Both the position numbers and the translations under genes were made by a program. 64,000 nucleotides of DNA from Laedolimicola sp934402125 (GTDB taxonomy: Bacteria; Bacillota; Clostridia; Lachnospirales; Lachnospiraceae). Positions 25,975 to 34,549 of this stretch are shown here, piece after piece. Under the pieces are notes generated by a model. The model was not told where the DNA came from and ran no database searches. It worked only from the letters and a program-made list of their open reading frames with translations. Location of the stretch: positions 620,001 to 684,000 of the forward strand of contig NZ_JBQHTG010000001.1 in NCBI RefSeq assembly GCF_052065835.1. The letters run 5' to 3'. The stretch's first letter is position 1; every line of letters begins with the position of its first letter.

Positions 25975-27030
25975 TTATTCCTCTGCCCGGATCGCCCAAC
26001 GCATTTTCGTGGAACGGGATCTCGGGTTTCGAACACATTCCTCCGCGGACGGGCGCACCACATCTTTGGAATAGCTGCTGTAGATTCCGGAACGGTATCC
26101 TTCCTTCATAGCTACCTTCACCAGCTTATCCTCGCCGGAATGGAAGGTCAGAATCGCGGCCCGGCCTCCCGGCTTCAACGCCCCCGGCAGCTTCTCCATA
26201 AACTCGTAAAGCACCTCAAATTCCTGATTTACATCGATACGGAGAGCCTGAAATACCCGCTGACAGGTTTTCTTAACCGTCTCCTTCTTTTCCTTTTCCG
26301 GCAGGAAATCCAGCGTCTTTTCTATGATTTCCCGGAGCCTCGTGGTGGTATCTACCCGGTTGCCCCGGCGGATTTCATCGGTGATGGCTTTGGCCAGCTC
26401 TTCCGCGTAGGGCTCATCGGAATTCTCATAGAGCATACCTGCCAGCTCGTCCCGGCCGATGGTATCCAGACGCTCCGCCGCGCTGATCCCCTTCTGCTGA
26501 TTCAGACGCAGATCCAGCGGCCCGTCTACCTTAAAGGAGAAGCCCCGTTTCGGATTATCAATCTGCATAGATGAAACGCCCAGATCTGCCAGCACAAAAT
26601 CAAAACCGCCCACTTCTTTGGCGATCTCATCGATGGTGCAGAAGTTCTGCAATTTAATAGTCAGAATATCCTCGCCGTAGCCCTGATCCTCCAGACGCTT
26701 TTTCGTTCTGGCCGATTCCTCCGGATCCACATCTGTGGCATACAGATGTCCCTGCCCCTGCAGGCACTGAAGCATAGCCTTTGTATGGCCGCCATAACCC
26801 AGGGTGGCGTCAAAGCCTGTCTCGCCAGGCTGAATCTTCAGGAAATTCAGAATCTCGTCTACCATAATCGAGATGTGCATGCCCGCAGGCGTATTGCCCT
26901 TCTGAATCACATGCTCCACCGTATCCTGATATTTTTCCGGCTGGAGCTCCTTATATTTTTCCTCAAATTTCTTTGGATATTTTCCCTTATAACGCACCCG
27001 GCGCTTATGGGGGGTCTGTTGTTCTTCCAT
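25975..27030 (-). CDS. rsmH: 16S rRNA (cytosine1402-N4)-methyltransferase RsmH
   Basis: 351 residues, about 40 more than the usual RsmH. The extra part is a basic N-terminus (KRRVRYKGKYPKKFEEKYKE). The core then shows MHISIMVDEIL, the SAM motif FDATLGYGGHT at 73-83, LADLGVSSMQID and the C-terminal ILTFHSGEDKLVK. It methylates N4 of C1402 in the ribosomal P site. The usual place for this gene is the dcw cell-division cluster. Here it stands alone with different neighbours, so a second rsmH-type gene elsewhere is possible. AGGAGAG lies before the ATG. Confidence 0.92.
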   Translation of the reverse strand: MEEQQTPHKRRVRYKGKYPKKFEEKYKELQPEKYQDTVEHVIQKGNTPAGMHISIMVDEILNFLKIQPGETGFDATLGYGGHTKAMLQCLQGQGHLYATDVDPEESARTKKRLEDQGYGEDILTIKLQNFCTIDEIAKEVGGFDFVLADLGVSSMQIDNPKRGFSFKVDGPLDLRLNQQKGISAAERLDTIGRDELAGMLYENSDEPYAEELAKAITDEIRRGNRVDTTTRLREIIEKTLDFLPEKEKKETVKKTCQRVFQALRIDVNQEFEVLYEFMEKLPGALKPGGRAAILTFHSGEDKLVKVAMKEGYRSGIYSSYSKDVVRPSAEECVRNPRSRSTKMRWAIRAEE

Positions 27031-27125
27031 AAATACGACTCTCCTGTTTCATTCTTTTATGATTGTATCATGTTTTCGTGTTTTCCGACAGGGAATTCTC
27101 CAAAAAAAGATATTTCCATTTTTTA

Positions 27126-27154
27126 TTGATAAGAATAACAGGTCATGCTATACT
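27126..27154 (+). promoter_or_regulatory. Promoter of glpK
   Basis: TTGATA and TATACT are separated by 17 bp. Transcription would start near 27161, leaving a leader of about 95 nt before glpK. Confidence 0.75.
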
Positions 27155-27183
27155 TACATTAACTGAACAGAGAAGTTATGATA

Positions 27184-27242
27184 GGAGAGCAAGGCGTGAT
27201 AGCTGATAACCGGCTATTATTTTATGCGCTCCTTTTATTTTT
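27184..27242 (+). promoter_or_regulatory. Possible leader terminator of glpK
   Basis: In the glpK leader, GGAGAGC can pair with GCGCTCC (one bulge) around an inner ATAGC / GCTAT stem. TTTTATTTTT and the ribosome site follow directly. This resembles an intrinsic terminator inside the leader. Glycerol genes in Bacillus are controlled by GlpP-dependent antitermination at such a site, so the same is possible here. Confidence 0.45.
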
Positions 27243-27256
27243 AAGGAGGAAACAGT

Positions 27257-28768
27257 ATGGCAAACTATGTAATGGCACTGGACGCGGGAACCACCAGCAA
27301 TCGCTGTATCCTGTTCAATGAAAAGGGAGAACTGTGCAGCGTCGCACAGCGAGAATTCACCCAGTATTTCCCGAAACCGGGCTGGGTTGAGCATGACGCA
27401 GATGAAATCTGGGCGAGCATGCTCGGCGTCGCAGTCGAAGCAATGAACATGATTGGCGCGACGGCAGAGGATATCGCAGCTATCGGTATTACAAATCAGC
27501 GTGAAACAACGATTGTATGGGATAAGAATACCGGTGAGCCGATTCATCACGCGATTGTATGGCAATGCCGCAGAACCTCAGAATACTGCGACAGCCTGAA
27601 GGAGAAGGGTCTGACTGACAAGTTCCGGGCGAAAACCGGACTGGTTATCGACGCTTATTTCTCCGGTACTAAAGTAAAATGGCTGCTTGACCACGTGGAG
27701 GGCGCCAGAGAACGGGCAGAAAAGGGCGAACTGTTATTCGGAACCGTTGAGACCTGGCTTATCTGGAAACTCACAAAGGGCGCCGTACATGTAACGGACT
27801 ATTCCAATGCCTCCCGTACCATGCTGTTCAACATCAATACCTTACAGTGGGACGATGAGATTCTCTCTGAACTGAATATCCCCAAATGCATGCTTCCGGA
27901 GCCGAAGCCCTCCAGCTGCGTTTACGGCCACAGCGATCCCTCCTATCTGGGCGGAGCTATCCCCATTGCGGGCGCTGCCGGCGACCAGCAGTCCGCATTA
28001 TTCGGACAGACCTGCTTCAATCCCGGCGAAGCAAAGAATACCTACGGAACTGGCTGCTTTATGCTGATGAACACCGGCGAAAAGCCTATTTTCTCCCAAA
28101 ACGGACTGGTAACCACCATTGCCTGGGGACTGGACGGCAAGGTAAACTACGCGCTGGAGGGTTCCATCTTTGTCGCAGGCGCTGCTATCCAGTGGCTCCG
28201 CGACGAATTAAGACTGATTGACTCCGCATCGGATTCTGAATATATGGCCAAAAAGGTAAAGGATACCAACGGCTGCTATGTGGTGCCTGCCTTTACCGGT
28301 CTCGGCGCTCCCCACTGGGATCAGTACGCCCGCGGAACCATCGTAGGCATTACCCGCGGCGTAAATAAGTACCATATCATCCGCGCAACCCTGGAATCCC
28401 TGGCCTATCAGGTAAATGATGTTCTCACAGCTATGAAGGCAGATTCCGGAATCGAGCTGGCAGCCCTTAAGGTAGACGGCGGCGCAAGCGCCAACGACTT
28501 TCTAATGCAGACGCAGGCTGACATTATCAACGCGCCGGTAAACCGCCCCCGGTGTGTAGAGACAACCGCCATGGGCGCGGCATATCTTGCAGGTCTTGCG
28601 GTCGGCTACTGGGACAGCAAGGAAGACGTCATTAAGAACTGGGCCATCGATAAAATCTTCGAGCCGGAGATTGAAGCTTCCGAGAGAGAAAGCCGCATCC
28701 GCGGCTGGAACAAAGCTGTAACATATGCTTACGGCTGGGCAAAGGAAGAGGAAAGAACAGCAGAATAA
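27257..28768 (+). CDS. glpK: Glycerol kinase
   Basis: 503 residues, full length for the FGGY kinase family. It starts with the ATP-binding loop ALDAGTTSNRCILF and contains TNQRETTIVWD and the C-terminal DGGASANDFLMQ motif. It phosphorylates glycerol to glycerol 3-phosphate in the cytoplasm. TAAGGAGG precedes the ATG. The usual PTS-phosphorylated histidine region was not checked residue by residue. No glpF or glpD lies next to it. The gene is convergent with guaA once the island is removed. Confidence 0.96.
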   Translation: MANYVMALDAGTTSNRCILFNEKGELCSVAQREFTQYFPKPGWVEHDADEIWASMLGVAVEAMNMIGATAEDIAAIGITNQRETTIVWDKNTGEPIHHAIVWQCRRTSEYCDSLKEKGLTDKFRAKTGLVIDAYFSGTKVKWLLDHVEGARERAEKGELLFGTVETWLIWKLTKGAVHVTDYSNASRTMLFNINTLQWDDEILSELNIPKCMLPEPKPSSCVYGHSDPSYLGGAIPIAGAAGDQQSALFGQTCFNPGEAKNTYGTGCFMLMNTGEKPIFSQNGLVTTIAWGLDGKVNYALEGSIFVAGAAIQWLRDELRLIDSASDSEYMAKKVKDTNGCYVVPAFTGLGAPHWDQYARGTIVGITRGVNKYHIIRATLESLAYQVNDVLTAMKADSGIELAALKVDGGASANDFLMQTQADIINAPVNRPRCVETTAMGAAYLAGLAVGYWDSKEDVIKNWAIDKIFEPEIEASERESRIRGWNKAVTYAYGWAKEEERTAE

Positions 28769-28773
28769 CATCA

Positions 28774-28814
28774 CACCCCCGGAAACGCCAGACAAGCAGG
28801 CATTTCCGGGGGTG
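28774..28814. terminator. Strong hairpin after glpK, formerly shared with guaA
   Basis: A perfect 12-bp stem (CACCCCCGGAAA / TTTCCGGGGGTG). Without the island it would sit between convergent glpK and guaA and could terminate both. The T tract on the plus side is weak. Confidence 0.7.
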
Positions 28815-28837
28815 ATTATTCAGTGAACGGCTTTTTT

Positions 28838-28849
28838 CTATTCAAACTC
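28838..28849 (+). repeat. Attachment site, glpK side
   Basis: CTATTCAAACTC differs at one base from the guaA end (CTACTCAAACTC) and has the same orientation. It is probably the original guaA 3' end, displaced by the insertion. Three GTTATCA repeats at 28953, 28964 and 28978 lie just inside and could be arm-type binding sites. Confidence 0.72.
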
Positions 28850-28981
28850 CCTAACTTAATCCTTGTCTTAAACATTTTTGTTAAGGCGTTCTGTTATGAT
28901 TTGACTCCATTTGGTTTCATCTGCACCAATCACATGTGCTGTATGAGCTAATGTTATCAAATTGTTATCAGTATTATGTTA

Positions 28982-29262
28982 TCACATGTTAAATAGATCT
29001 GCATGTGTTCCTGTATCGACCAAGGTCAATGCAGAATACCATCTTCTTTTAAATATATTAGTAGCCAATCCGGTTGAATGTGGCACTCTCTAAATCCTTG
29101 GTATTTTCCTTTTAATTCATGGTCTCTATACTTTTCTTCTAAAGGAATATTATTCTGAAGCATAGTGACGATATCCTCTAAAAGAGATATATCAAGGCCT
29201 CTCTTCCTAGCTAATTTCAAGCTTTTCTTAAATTTGCCAGTAAGTATCAATTCATACTGCAT
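28982..29262 (-). pseudogene. YafQ-type mRNA interferase toxin, frameshifted
   Basis: The frame gives 78 residues typical of YafQ/RelE toxins (LKGKYQGFRECHIQPDWLLIYLKEDGIL) and then stops at 29026. In the next frame the missing C-terminus continues at once as LTLVDTGTHADLFNM, stopping at 28982. One base has been lost near 29029-29031. The lost end holds the GTH-DLF motif with the histidine needed for RNA cleavage in this family, so the toxin is probably inactive. It overlaps the antitoxin gene by 16 bp. Confidence 0.8.
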
Positions 29263-29531
29263 CCATCAAGGTCCTCCATGGCATCAGAAAAGCTACTGTA
29301 TCTCTTTGTTTTAGGATCCTTGCTAATTCTTTTCGCTTCTTCCATAGCCTCAATAACCTCTGGCTTATATTGTGGAACTACTACATCAAATGGAAGACCA
29401 CCTCTCATAACACACTGTCTGAGGAATATATTCATTGCGCTGGACATATCCATTCCTAACTGCGAAAAGAGCTCTGTAGCCTGCTTTTTTAAATTTTCAT
29501 CAATTCTTACCTGAGTAGGTACTGTAGCCAT
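29247..29531 (-). CDS. DinJ/RelB family antitoxin
   Basis: The start at 29531 follows GGGAGG, giving 94 residues. The N-terminus (VPTQVRIDENLKKQATELFSQLGMDMSSAMNIFLRQCV) is the ribbon-helix-helix DNA-binding part of DinJ/RelB antitoxins. The C-terminal tail should bind the toxin. It probably represses its own promoter. The antitoxin is intact while its toxin is frameshifted. Confidence 0.88.
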   Translation of the reverse strand: MATVPTQVRIDENLKKQATELFSQLGMDMSSAMNIFLRQCVMRGGLPFDVVVPQYKPEVIEAMEEAKRISKDPKTKRYSSFSDAMEDLDGCSMN

Positions 29532-29563
29532 TTGAACACCTCCCATATAACACATTTGCCTAT

Positions 29564-29617
29564 AGTATATACTCATTTCTTAATACCTATTATATGAAGA
29601 AAACCATCATTTGTCAA
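29564..29617 (-). promoter_or_regulatory. Promoter and operator of the toxin-antitoxin pair
   Basis: Minus strand: perfect TTGACA (29612-29617), 17 bp, perfect TATAAT (29589-29594). Just downstream, AGTATATACT (29564-29573) is a perfect 10-bp palindrome, a likely antitoxin operator. Confidence 0.8.
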
Positions 29618-29783
29618 TATTTAGGTTTACATTGTAATCCAAATGTATTATTCTGTTTTCCAATACTCATTAACATTCCTTAATGTAGCACCTATTATTT
29701 TAGGATTTCTTTTGTTGGATGTCCATATCATTTCGTTGGGACAAAGAAAATGATACAATTCAACGATGAACCTTTTAGACAGC
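29618..29783. other. Intergenic stretch with nothing recognised
   Basis: AT-rich spacer between the toxin-antitoxin promoter and the citrate synthase terminator. I see no ORF with a ribosome site, no repeat and no clear structure. Confidence 0.6.
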
Positions 29784-29808
29784 AAAAAGGGTGTTCAAAT
29801 GAACACCC
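29784..29808 (-). terminator. Terminator of the citrate synthase operon
   Basis: Stem GGGTGTTC / GAACACCC with a 4-nt loop, followed by five Ts on the minus strand. It lies about 90 bp after the citrate synthase stop. Confidence 0.85.
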
Positions 29809-29896
29809 CCATGAAGTCTGCTGCTCTTTAATTTTATGTATATGCTGACGCATTATTTTATTATTACACCATCTGAAATCTTGGTTAGAAAGCTCT

Positions 29897-31234
29897 CTAA
29901 CTGAGTCTTTTTTCTTCCATAACACTCATATATGCTGGTCTGATGATTTTATCCGTGCAAATCATCTCTTCTATTCTGTGTGCACTCCAACCTACGATTC
30001 TAGCTACTGCAAACATGGCTGTATAAAGTTCTACCGGTATACCCAGCATATCGTAGACAAATCCACTGTAAAAATCTACATTGGGACTGACACCTTTATA
30101 GATATGTCTTTTATCTGCTATGATCTTTGGAGCAAGCATCTCTATGTTTTCATACAATTCAAGATCTTTTTGCCTTTTCTTTTCCTCTGCCAGTTGTTTT
30201 ACATAATCTTTAAATACTCTCTCCCTCGGATCAGAAATAGAATATACTGCATGTCCCATTCCATAGATTAAGCCCTTTTGGTCAAATGCATCTTTATCAA
30301 CAATCCTTCTTAAGTATGCTTCTATCTCATCCTTATCTGAATAATCCTTTATATGCGCCCTAATATCATCCATCATTTCCATTACCTTAATGTTGGCGCC
30401 TCCGTGTTTTGGTCCTTTTAGCGAACACATTGCTGCTGCCATCGTAGAATAAGTGTCAGACCCGGATGACGTAACGACTCTTGTGGTAAATGTAGAATTA
30501 TTACCTCCTCCATGTTCCATATGCAAAATGAGTGCCGTATCTAAAACCTTTGCCTCTGTAAGGGTATATTTCCTGTCTGGTCGCAGAAGCATCAATAGAT
30601 TTTCCGCGGTGGAAAGCTGTTTATCGGGATGATGAATATACATACTCTCATTTTTTTCATAATGATTGTAAGCATTATATCCATATACTGCCAACAATGG
30701 GAACTCACTGATGAGCTGGATGCACTGACGCAGCGAATTGCTGACACTTGGTTCTTTTACCTTTTTATCATAAGATGCCAGGGTAAGAATACTTCGGGTC
30801 ATGGAATTCATGACATCCTCCGAAGGTGCTTTCATAATGACATCCCTTGTAAAATTGGTTGGCAATGTCCTACACTCTCCAATAATTCTATCGAAGTCTT
30901 CCTTCTCTCTTTCATCAGGCAGTTTTCCCATCAAAAGAAGATATGCTATTTTTTCAAATCCAAACTCATTTTGTCCTAAACAATGAATCAAATCTTCCAC
31001 TCGATAGCCCCGGTACCACAATTCCCCATCGCAGGGAATCTTCTGATTATCAACAATTTTTGAAGACACTATTTTTGATATGTTGGTAAGTCCTGTAAGG
31101 ACACCTTTCCCATTTTCATCTCTAAGCCCTTTGTTTACGCCATATTCTTCAAATAACCGCGGAGCAATGTTATCATTTTTCAGACAAACTGCTTCCAATT
31201 CTTCAAAATAATCATTCATCTGCTCCGTTGTCAT
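29897..31234 (-). CDS. Citrate synthase
   Basis: 445 residues. Active-site segments are complete: HMEHGGGNNST (H241), GPKHGGAN (H277), GMGHAVY (H328) and PNVDFYSG (D387). It condenses acetyl-CoA and oxaloacetate to citrate, which in anaerobes mainly feeds glutamate synthesis. The start overlaps the MarR gene upstream by 23 bp, so the two are one operon. AT-rich codons match the island rather than the flanking core genes. It is unusual cargo for a mobilisable island. Confidence 0.95.
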   Translation of the reverse strand: MTTEQMNDYFEELEAVCLKNDNIAPRLFEEYGVNKGLRDENGKGVLTGLTNISKIVSSKIVDNQKIPCDGELWYRGYRVEDLIHCLGQNEFGFEKIAYLLLMGKLPDEREKEDFDRIIGECRTLPTNFTRDVIMKAPSEDVMNSMTRSILTLASYDKKVKEPSVSNSLRQCIQLISEFPLLAVYGYNAYNHYEKNESMYIHHPDKQLSTAENLLMLLRPDRKYTLTEAKVLDTALILHMEHGGGNNSTFTTRVVTSSGSDTYSTMAAAMCSLKGPKHGGANIKVMEMMDDIRAHIKDYSDKDEIEAYLRRIVDKDAFDQKGLIYGMGHAVYSISDPRERVFKDYVKQLAEEKKRQKDLELYENIEMLAPKIIADKRHIYKGVSPNVDFYSGFVYDMLGIPVELYTAMFAVARIVGWSAHRIEEMICTDKIIRPAYMSVMEEKRLS

Positions 31235-31718
31235 CTCTATTCACCTCCAGATTCTCCACCTCACTGCTCATAATAGTTTCCAACTGCTTCATAAGCTGTA
31301 GTAACTGAATCAAATTATCCTTTCCAAACTTTTCAAACACCTTCCCGTAATACTTCTTAAGTGTTTCTTCCTGCGCCCTTAACAGGCTTCGTCCGCTTTC
31401 AGTAATTGTAACATAGGTGCCCTCACTGCCGTTACCGTCATGAGACCATAATACATATCCTACGTCTCGTAGCTTTTCTACCATTTTAGAAATCTGTCGC
31501 ATCGTCATCTGAAGCTTGTCCGCTAAATCCTTCAGATAGACTCGTCCTGAATAAATGTCGGATGTCTCCTCCATTGCAATATATTGTAATGCAATGTATT
31601 CCGGGATACTCATTTTCATAAAGACATCTTTTCTATGCTCCCGGTTAAACAAGTGCCTTTGGTATATCAATTCGTTGGACAGCTTTATAATATCTGTATT
31701 TCCTATAGTTTCTGCCAT
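31212..31718 (-). CDS. MarR family transcriptional regulator
   Basis: 168 residues with the MarR winged helix (LKDLADKLQMTMRQISKMVEKLRDVGYV followed by a beta wing GSEGTYVTITESGRSLL). AAAGGAGGAG precedes the ATG. It lies directly upstream of, and overlaps, the citrate synthase gene, so it probably regulates its own operon. The ligand is unknown. Confidence 0.85.
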   Translation of the reverse strand: MAETIGNTDIIKLSNELIYQRHLFNREHRKDVFMKMSIPEYIALQYIAMEETSDIYSGRVYLKDLADKLQMTMRQISKMVEKLRDVGYVLWSHDGNGSEGTYVTITESGRSLLRAQEETLKKYYGKVFEKFGKDNLIQLLQLMKQLETIMSSEVENLEVNRDDNGADE

Positions 31719-31740
31719 ATTACTCCTCCTTTATTTAAAA

Positions 31741-31770
31741 TAAGGGAAGCAACAGACTGTCACTTCCCTT
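31741..31770 (-). terminator. Terminator after groEL
   Basis: Stem AAGGGAAG / CTTCCCTT, followed on the minus strand by ATTTTAAAT. The T tract is imperfect, so some readthrough into the MarR-citrate synthase genes is possible. Confidence 0.65.
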
Positions 31771-31791
31771 CGTAAAAGAGAATGGATTATT

Positions 31792-33405
31792 TTAATAGCC
31801 CATTTCCGGTTGTGCCGGCATTGCAGGTGCTGTTTCCTTAATATTTGCCACAGCAGCTTCCGTTGTTAATAAGGTTGATGACACACTAATCGCATTGGAA
31901 AGTGCACTTCTTGTAACCTTGACAGGATCAATAATTCCTGCATCGACCATATTGACGTACTGTTCAGAAATTGCATCAAAGCCTATGCCCTCATCTGACT
32001 CCTTTACCTTATTGATGATGACAGCACCCTCTAGGCCTGCATTTTCAGCAATGGCACGAAGCGGAGCCTCCAATGCCTTGGCTACAATCTCTGCTCCTGT
32101 TCTCTCATCACCCTCCATGCTTGATATCATGTCATATACTGCCTTTTGTGCGTGAACATAAGCAGATCCGCCGCCACTGATGATGCCCTCTGACACAGCA
32201 GCCCTAGTGGCATTTAATGCATCCTCTATACGATACTTAGCTTCCTTCATCTCTGTTTCAGTTGCGGCTCCAATCTTAATAACTGCAACACCACCGCCGA
32301 GCTTAGCCACCCGGTCTACCAGCTTATCCCTGTCGTACTCAGAAGCATCTGCAGCCTGTCTCTTAATCATTGCGATTCTTTCTTCAATGTCCTGTTTCTT
32401 GCCCTCGCCATCCACGATGGTTGTATGTTCCTTTGTTACTTTAACTGATTTAGTCTGTCCAAGCATATCAACTGTGATATCCTTTAATTGCATGCCAAGG
32501 TCATCGAGTACTGCCTGTCCACCTGTCAGAATTGCAATATCCTTTAACATCTCCTTACGACCATCACCATACCCCGGTGCCTTTACAGCTACGACCTTGA
32601 GTGTGCCTCTCAACCTGTTTACGATTAGTGTTGTAAGTGCTTCACCCTCTACGTCATCTGCAATAATCAGCATTTCTCTTCCCTGCTGCATTACCTGCTC
32701 CAATATAGGAAGAATATCCTTTATATTAGATATCTTTTTGTCCGTAATCAAAATGTATGGATGATTCATATTAGCTATCATCTTTTCTTTATCATCACAC
32801 ATGTAAGCAGATAAATAACCGTTGTCAAACTGCATTCCCTCTACAACCTCTATCTCTGTCTGCATCGTCTTTGATTCTTCTATTGTGATGACGCCATTCT
32901 CTCCAACCTTTTCCATTGCATCGGCAATCATTGTTCCGACTTCATCATTACCTGCAGATATTGCAGCAACCTTTGCAATGTGATCTTTTCCGGTTACAGG
33001 CTTGCTCATTTTAACCAGTGCTTCAATAGTTGTATCTGCTGCTTTCTTCATTCCTTTTCGCAAAATAATTGGATTTGCACCTGCTGCTATATTTTTCATA
33101 CCCTCGCCTACTAGAGCCTGTGCCAAAACAGTTGCCGTTGTCGTGCCGTCTCCTGCAATGTCATTCGTTTTGGTTGCGACCTCTTTCACAAGTTGTGCAC
33201 CCATATTCTCATAAGGATCTTCCAGTTCAATCTCCTTTGCAATCGTAACACCATCGTTCGTAATCAAAGGAGTTCCGTAAGATTTATCCAATACAACGTT
33301 ACGTCCCTTAGGTCCGATTGTCACCTTTACTGTATCTGCCAGCTTATCAACGCCTGCTTCCATCTTTTTTCTTGCATCGATATCAAACAAAATTTCCTTT
33401 GCCAT
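31792..33405 (-). CDS. groEL: Chaperonin GroEL
   Basis: 537 residues with the ATP site GDGTTTATVLAQAL and the TIGPKGRNVVLDKSYG segment. It forms the 14-mer folding chamber with GroES. The C-terminus ends PAMPAQPEMGY and lacks the usual repeated GGM tail. It follows groES with a 46-bp gap. The gene lies inside the island, so the host may well have another groESL. Confidence 0.97.
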   Translation of the reverse strand: MAKEILFDIDARKKMEAGVDKLADTVKVTIGPKGRNVVLDKSYGTPLITNDGVTIAKEIELEDPYENMGAQLVKEVATKTNDIAGDGTTTATVLAQALVGEGMKNIAAGANPIILRKGMKKAADTTIEALVKMSKPVTGKDHIAKVAAISAGNDEVGTMIADAMEKVGENGVITIEESKTMQTEIEVVEGMQFDNGYLSAYMCDDKEKMIANMNHPYILITDKKISNIKDILPILEQVMQQGREMLIIADDVEGEALTTLIVNRLRGTLKVVAVKAPGYGDGRKEMLKDIAILTGGQAVLDDLGMQLKDITVDMLGQTKSVKVTKEHTTIVDGEGKKQDIEERIAMIKRQAADASEYDRDKLVDRVAKLGGGVAVIKIGAATETEMKEAKYRIEDALNATRAAVSEGIISGGGSAYVHAQKAVYDMISSMEGDERTGAEIVAKALEAPLRAIAENAGLEGAVIINKVKESDEGIGFDAISEQYVNMVDAGIIDPVKVTRSALSNAISVSSTLLTTEAAVANIKETAPAMPAQPEMGY

Positions 33406-33451
33406 GTTAATTCCTTCTTTCTACATATAAAATAACTGTATTTTTATTTTA

Positions 33452-33736
33452 CTACTCCACAATTGCAATAATATCGGACTGATTTACGATGATATATTCC
33501 TCATCCTCCAACTTAACATCTGTACCGGAATACTGAGAATAAATCACACGGTCGCCTTCTTTTACCTGCATTTCTGTTTTCTTTCCATTCTTTTCACTTC
33601 CAGGTCCTACTGCAATGACAACAGCTGTCTGTGGCTTTTCTTTTGCACTATCCGGTAATATAATTCCGGACTGGGTTTTTTCTTCTGCTTCCTGCTGTTT
33701 TAAAACAACACGCTCTCCTAATGGTTTTAACTGCAT
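33452..33736 (-). CDS. groES: Co-chaperonin GroES
   Basis: The start is the ATG at 33736. An ATG two codons earlier is too close to the GAGG site. The 94-residue protein is the normal GroES length (LKPLGERVVLKQ; SGIILPDSAKEKPQ mobile loop). It caps the GroEL chamber. It is the first gene of the groES-groEL operon, under CIRCE control. Confidence 0.96.
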   Translation of the reverse strand: MQLKPLGERVVLKQQEAEEKTQSGIILPDSAKEKPQTAVVIAVGPGSEKNGKKTEMQVKEGDRVIYSQYSGTDVKLEDEEYIIVNQSDIIAIVE

Positions 33737-33760
33737 AATCATTACCTCTTTTCTTTATTG

Positions 33761-33787
33761 TTAGCACTCTCTTGTATTGAGTGCTAC
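33761..33787 (-). promoter_or_regulatory. CIRCE operator of groESL
   Basis: TTAGCACTC-N9-GAGTGCTA, matching the HrcA operator consensus at all but the last base of one arm. It lies 25 bp before the groES start. Confidence 0.95.
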
Positions 33788-33801
33788 TTATTTTGTAAAA
33801 A

Positions 33802-33827
33802 ATATATGCTTCATATGAAGCATATAT
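33802..33827 (-). promoter_or_regulatory. Perfect 26-bp palindrome in the groESL leader
   Basis: The 26 bp read the same on both strands (core GCTTCATATGAAGC flanked by AT steps). On the minus strand six Ts follow, so as RNA it could act as an attenuator hairpin. As DNA it looks like a MarR-type operator, and a MarR gene lies just upstream. A further 7-bp inverted repeat (CAGTTTG / CAAACTG) is at 33831-33848. Confidence 0.65.
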
Positions 33828-33862
33828 AAGCAGTTTGTTTCCAAACTGTTTGTTTAAAAAGG

Positions 33863-33890
33863 ATTATAGCACATAAAAAACCTATGTCAA
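33863..33890 (-). promoter_or_regulatory. Promoter of groESL
   Basis: Minus strand: perfect TTGACA (33885-33890), 16 bp, perfect TATAAT (33863-33868). The leader of about 120 nt contains the 26-bp palindrome and CIRCE. Confidence 0.85.
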
Positions 33891-33909
33891 CCCATTTTTT
33901 CAAAAGAAA

Positions 33910-33939
33910 TAAAAAAATTGCACACCGATTACTCGGTGT
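33910..33939 (-). terminator. Terminator of the second MarR gene
   Basis: Stem ACACCGA / TCGGTGT with a 4-nt loop and a T-rich tract on the minus strand, just past the MarR stop. Confidence 0.8.
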
Positions 33940-33947
33940 AACAATTC

Positions 33948-34382
33948 CTAGTCATTCTCCAACAATCTGTCTATATTATGACTAATCTGCTCAGACACCC
34001 GGTTAAATACCGCCAAAGAACTTTCATCAATTCCTTCCACCACCTTGGCGGTTAACTCTGCCCAGAGAATCTCCATTTCCTGACAAAGATGTTCCGACGC
34101 ATCAGTCAGCTCATATTTCACATATCTACGATCTTTATCATCTCTTTTGCATACAATGTATCCTTGTTTAACAAGATTCTCTAAAGTAGTAGACATATGA
34201 CCTTTATTCATCTGCGTGTACCGACATATATCCGTCAATGTTGTTATATCATCATAATGAGATAGCAAATAAACAACTTCCAGTTCCAATCTGTTTAGGT
34301 TTGTCTTATTTTTTACATCAACCATAGCTTTTTCAAGAAGACGATTAAACTTTCCACCTCTCAAATTTTTTTCAATATTCAT
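33948..34382 (-). CDS. MarR family transcriptional regulator
   Basis: 144 residues from the ATG at 34382 (AGGAG 10 bp upstream). A TTG one codon earlier is a possible alternative start. The winged helix spans TTLTDICRYTQMNKGHMSTTLENLVKQGYI with the wing RDDKDRRYVKYELT. It has its own terminator, so it is a separate unit from groESL. It may act on the palindrome in the groESL leader. This second MarR protein is not closely similar to the one before citrate synthase. Confidence 0.83.
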   Translation of the reverse strand: MNIEKNLRGGKFNRLLEKAMVDVKNKTNLNRLELEVVYLLSHYDDITTLTDICRYTQMNKGHMSTTLENLVKQGYIVCKRDDKDRRYVKYELTDASEHLCQEMEILWAELTAKVVEGIDESSLAVFNRVSEQISHNIDRLLEND

Positions 34383-34549
34383 CAAAATTTCACTCCTATT
34401 TTGTTTTTACTCTTTTTACAAAATATCAAATTAATCCATCAAAATTTTTTTCATGGGACATCTTATCATTTATCATATCATATCGCCTACATTTTTTCCA
34501 CATAAACCACCCCAGTATTTGACTGCCCGAGTGCCATCAAATCCTATTT

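Noticed and set aside
28953..28984. GTTATCA repeats as a CRISPR or iteron array
   Set aside because: Three 7-bp units with uneven spacing (11 and 14 bp) are too few and too short. Integrase arm sites are more likely.
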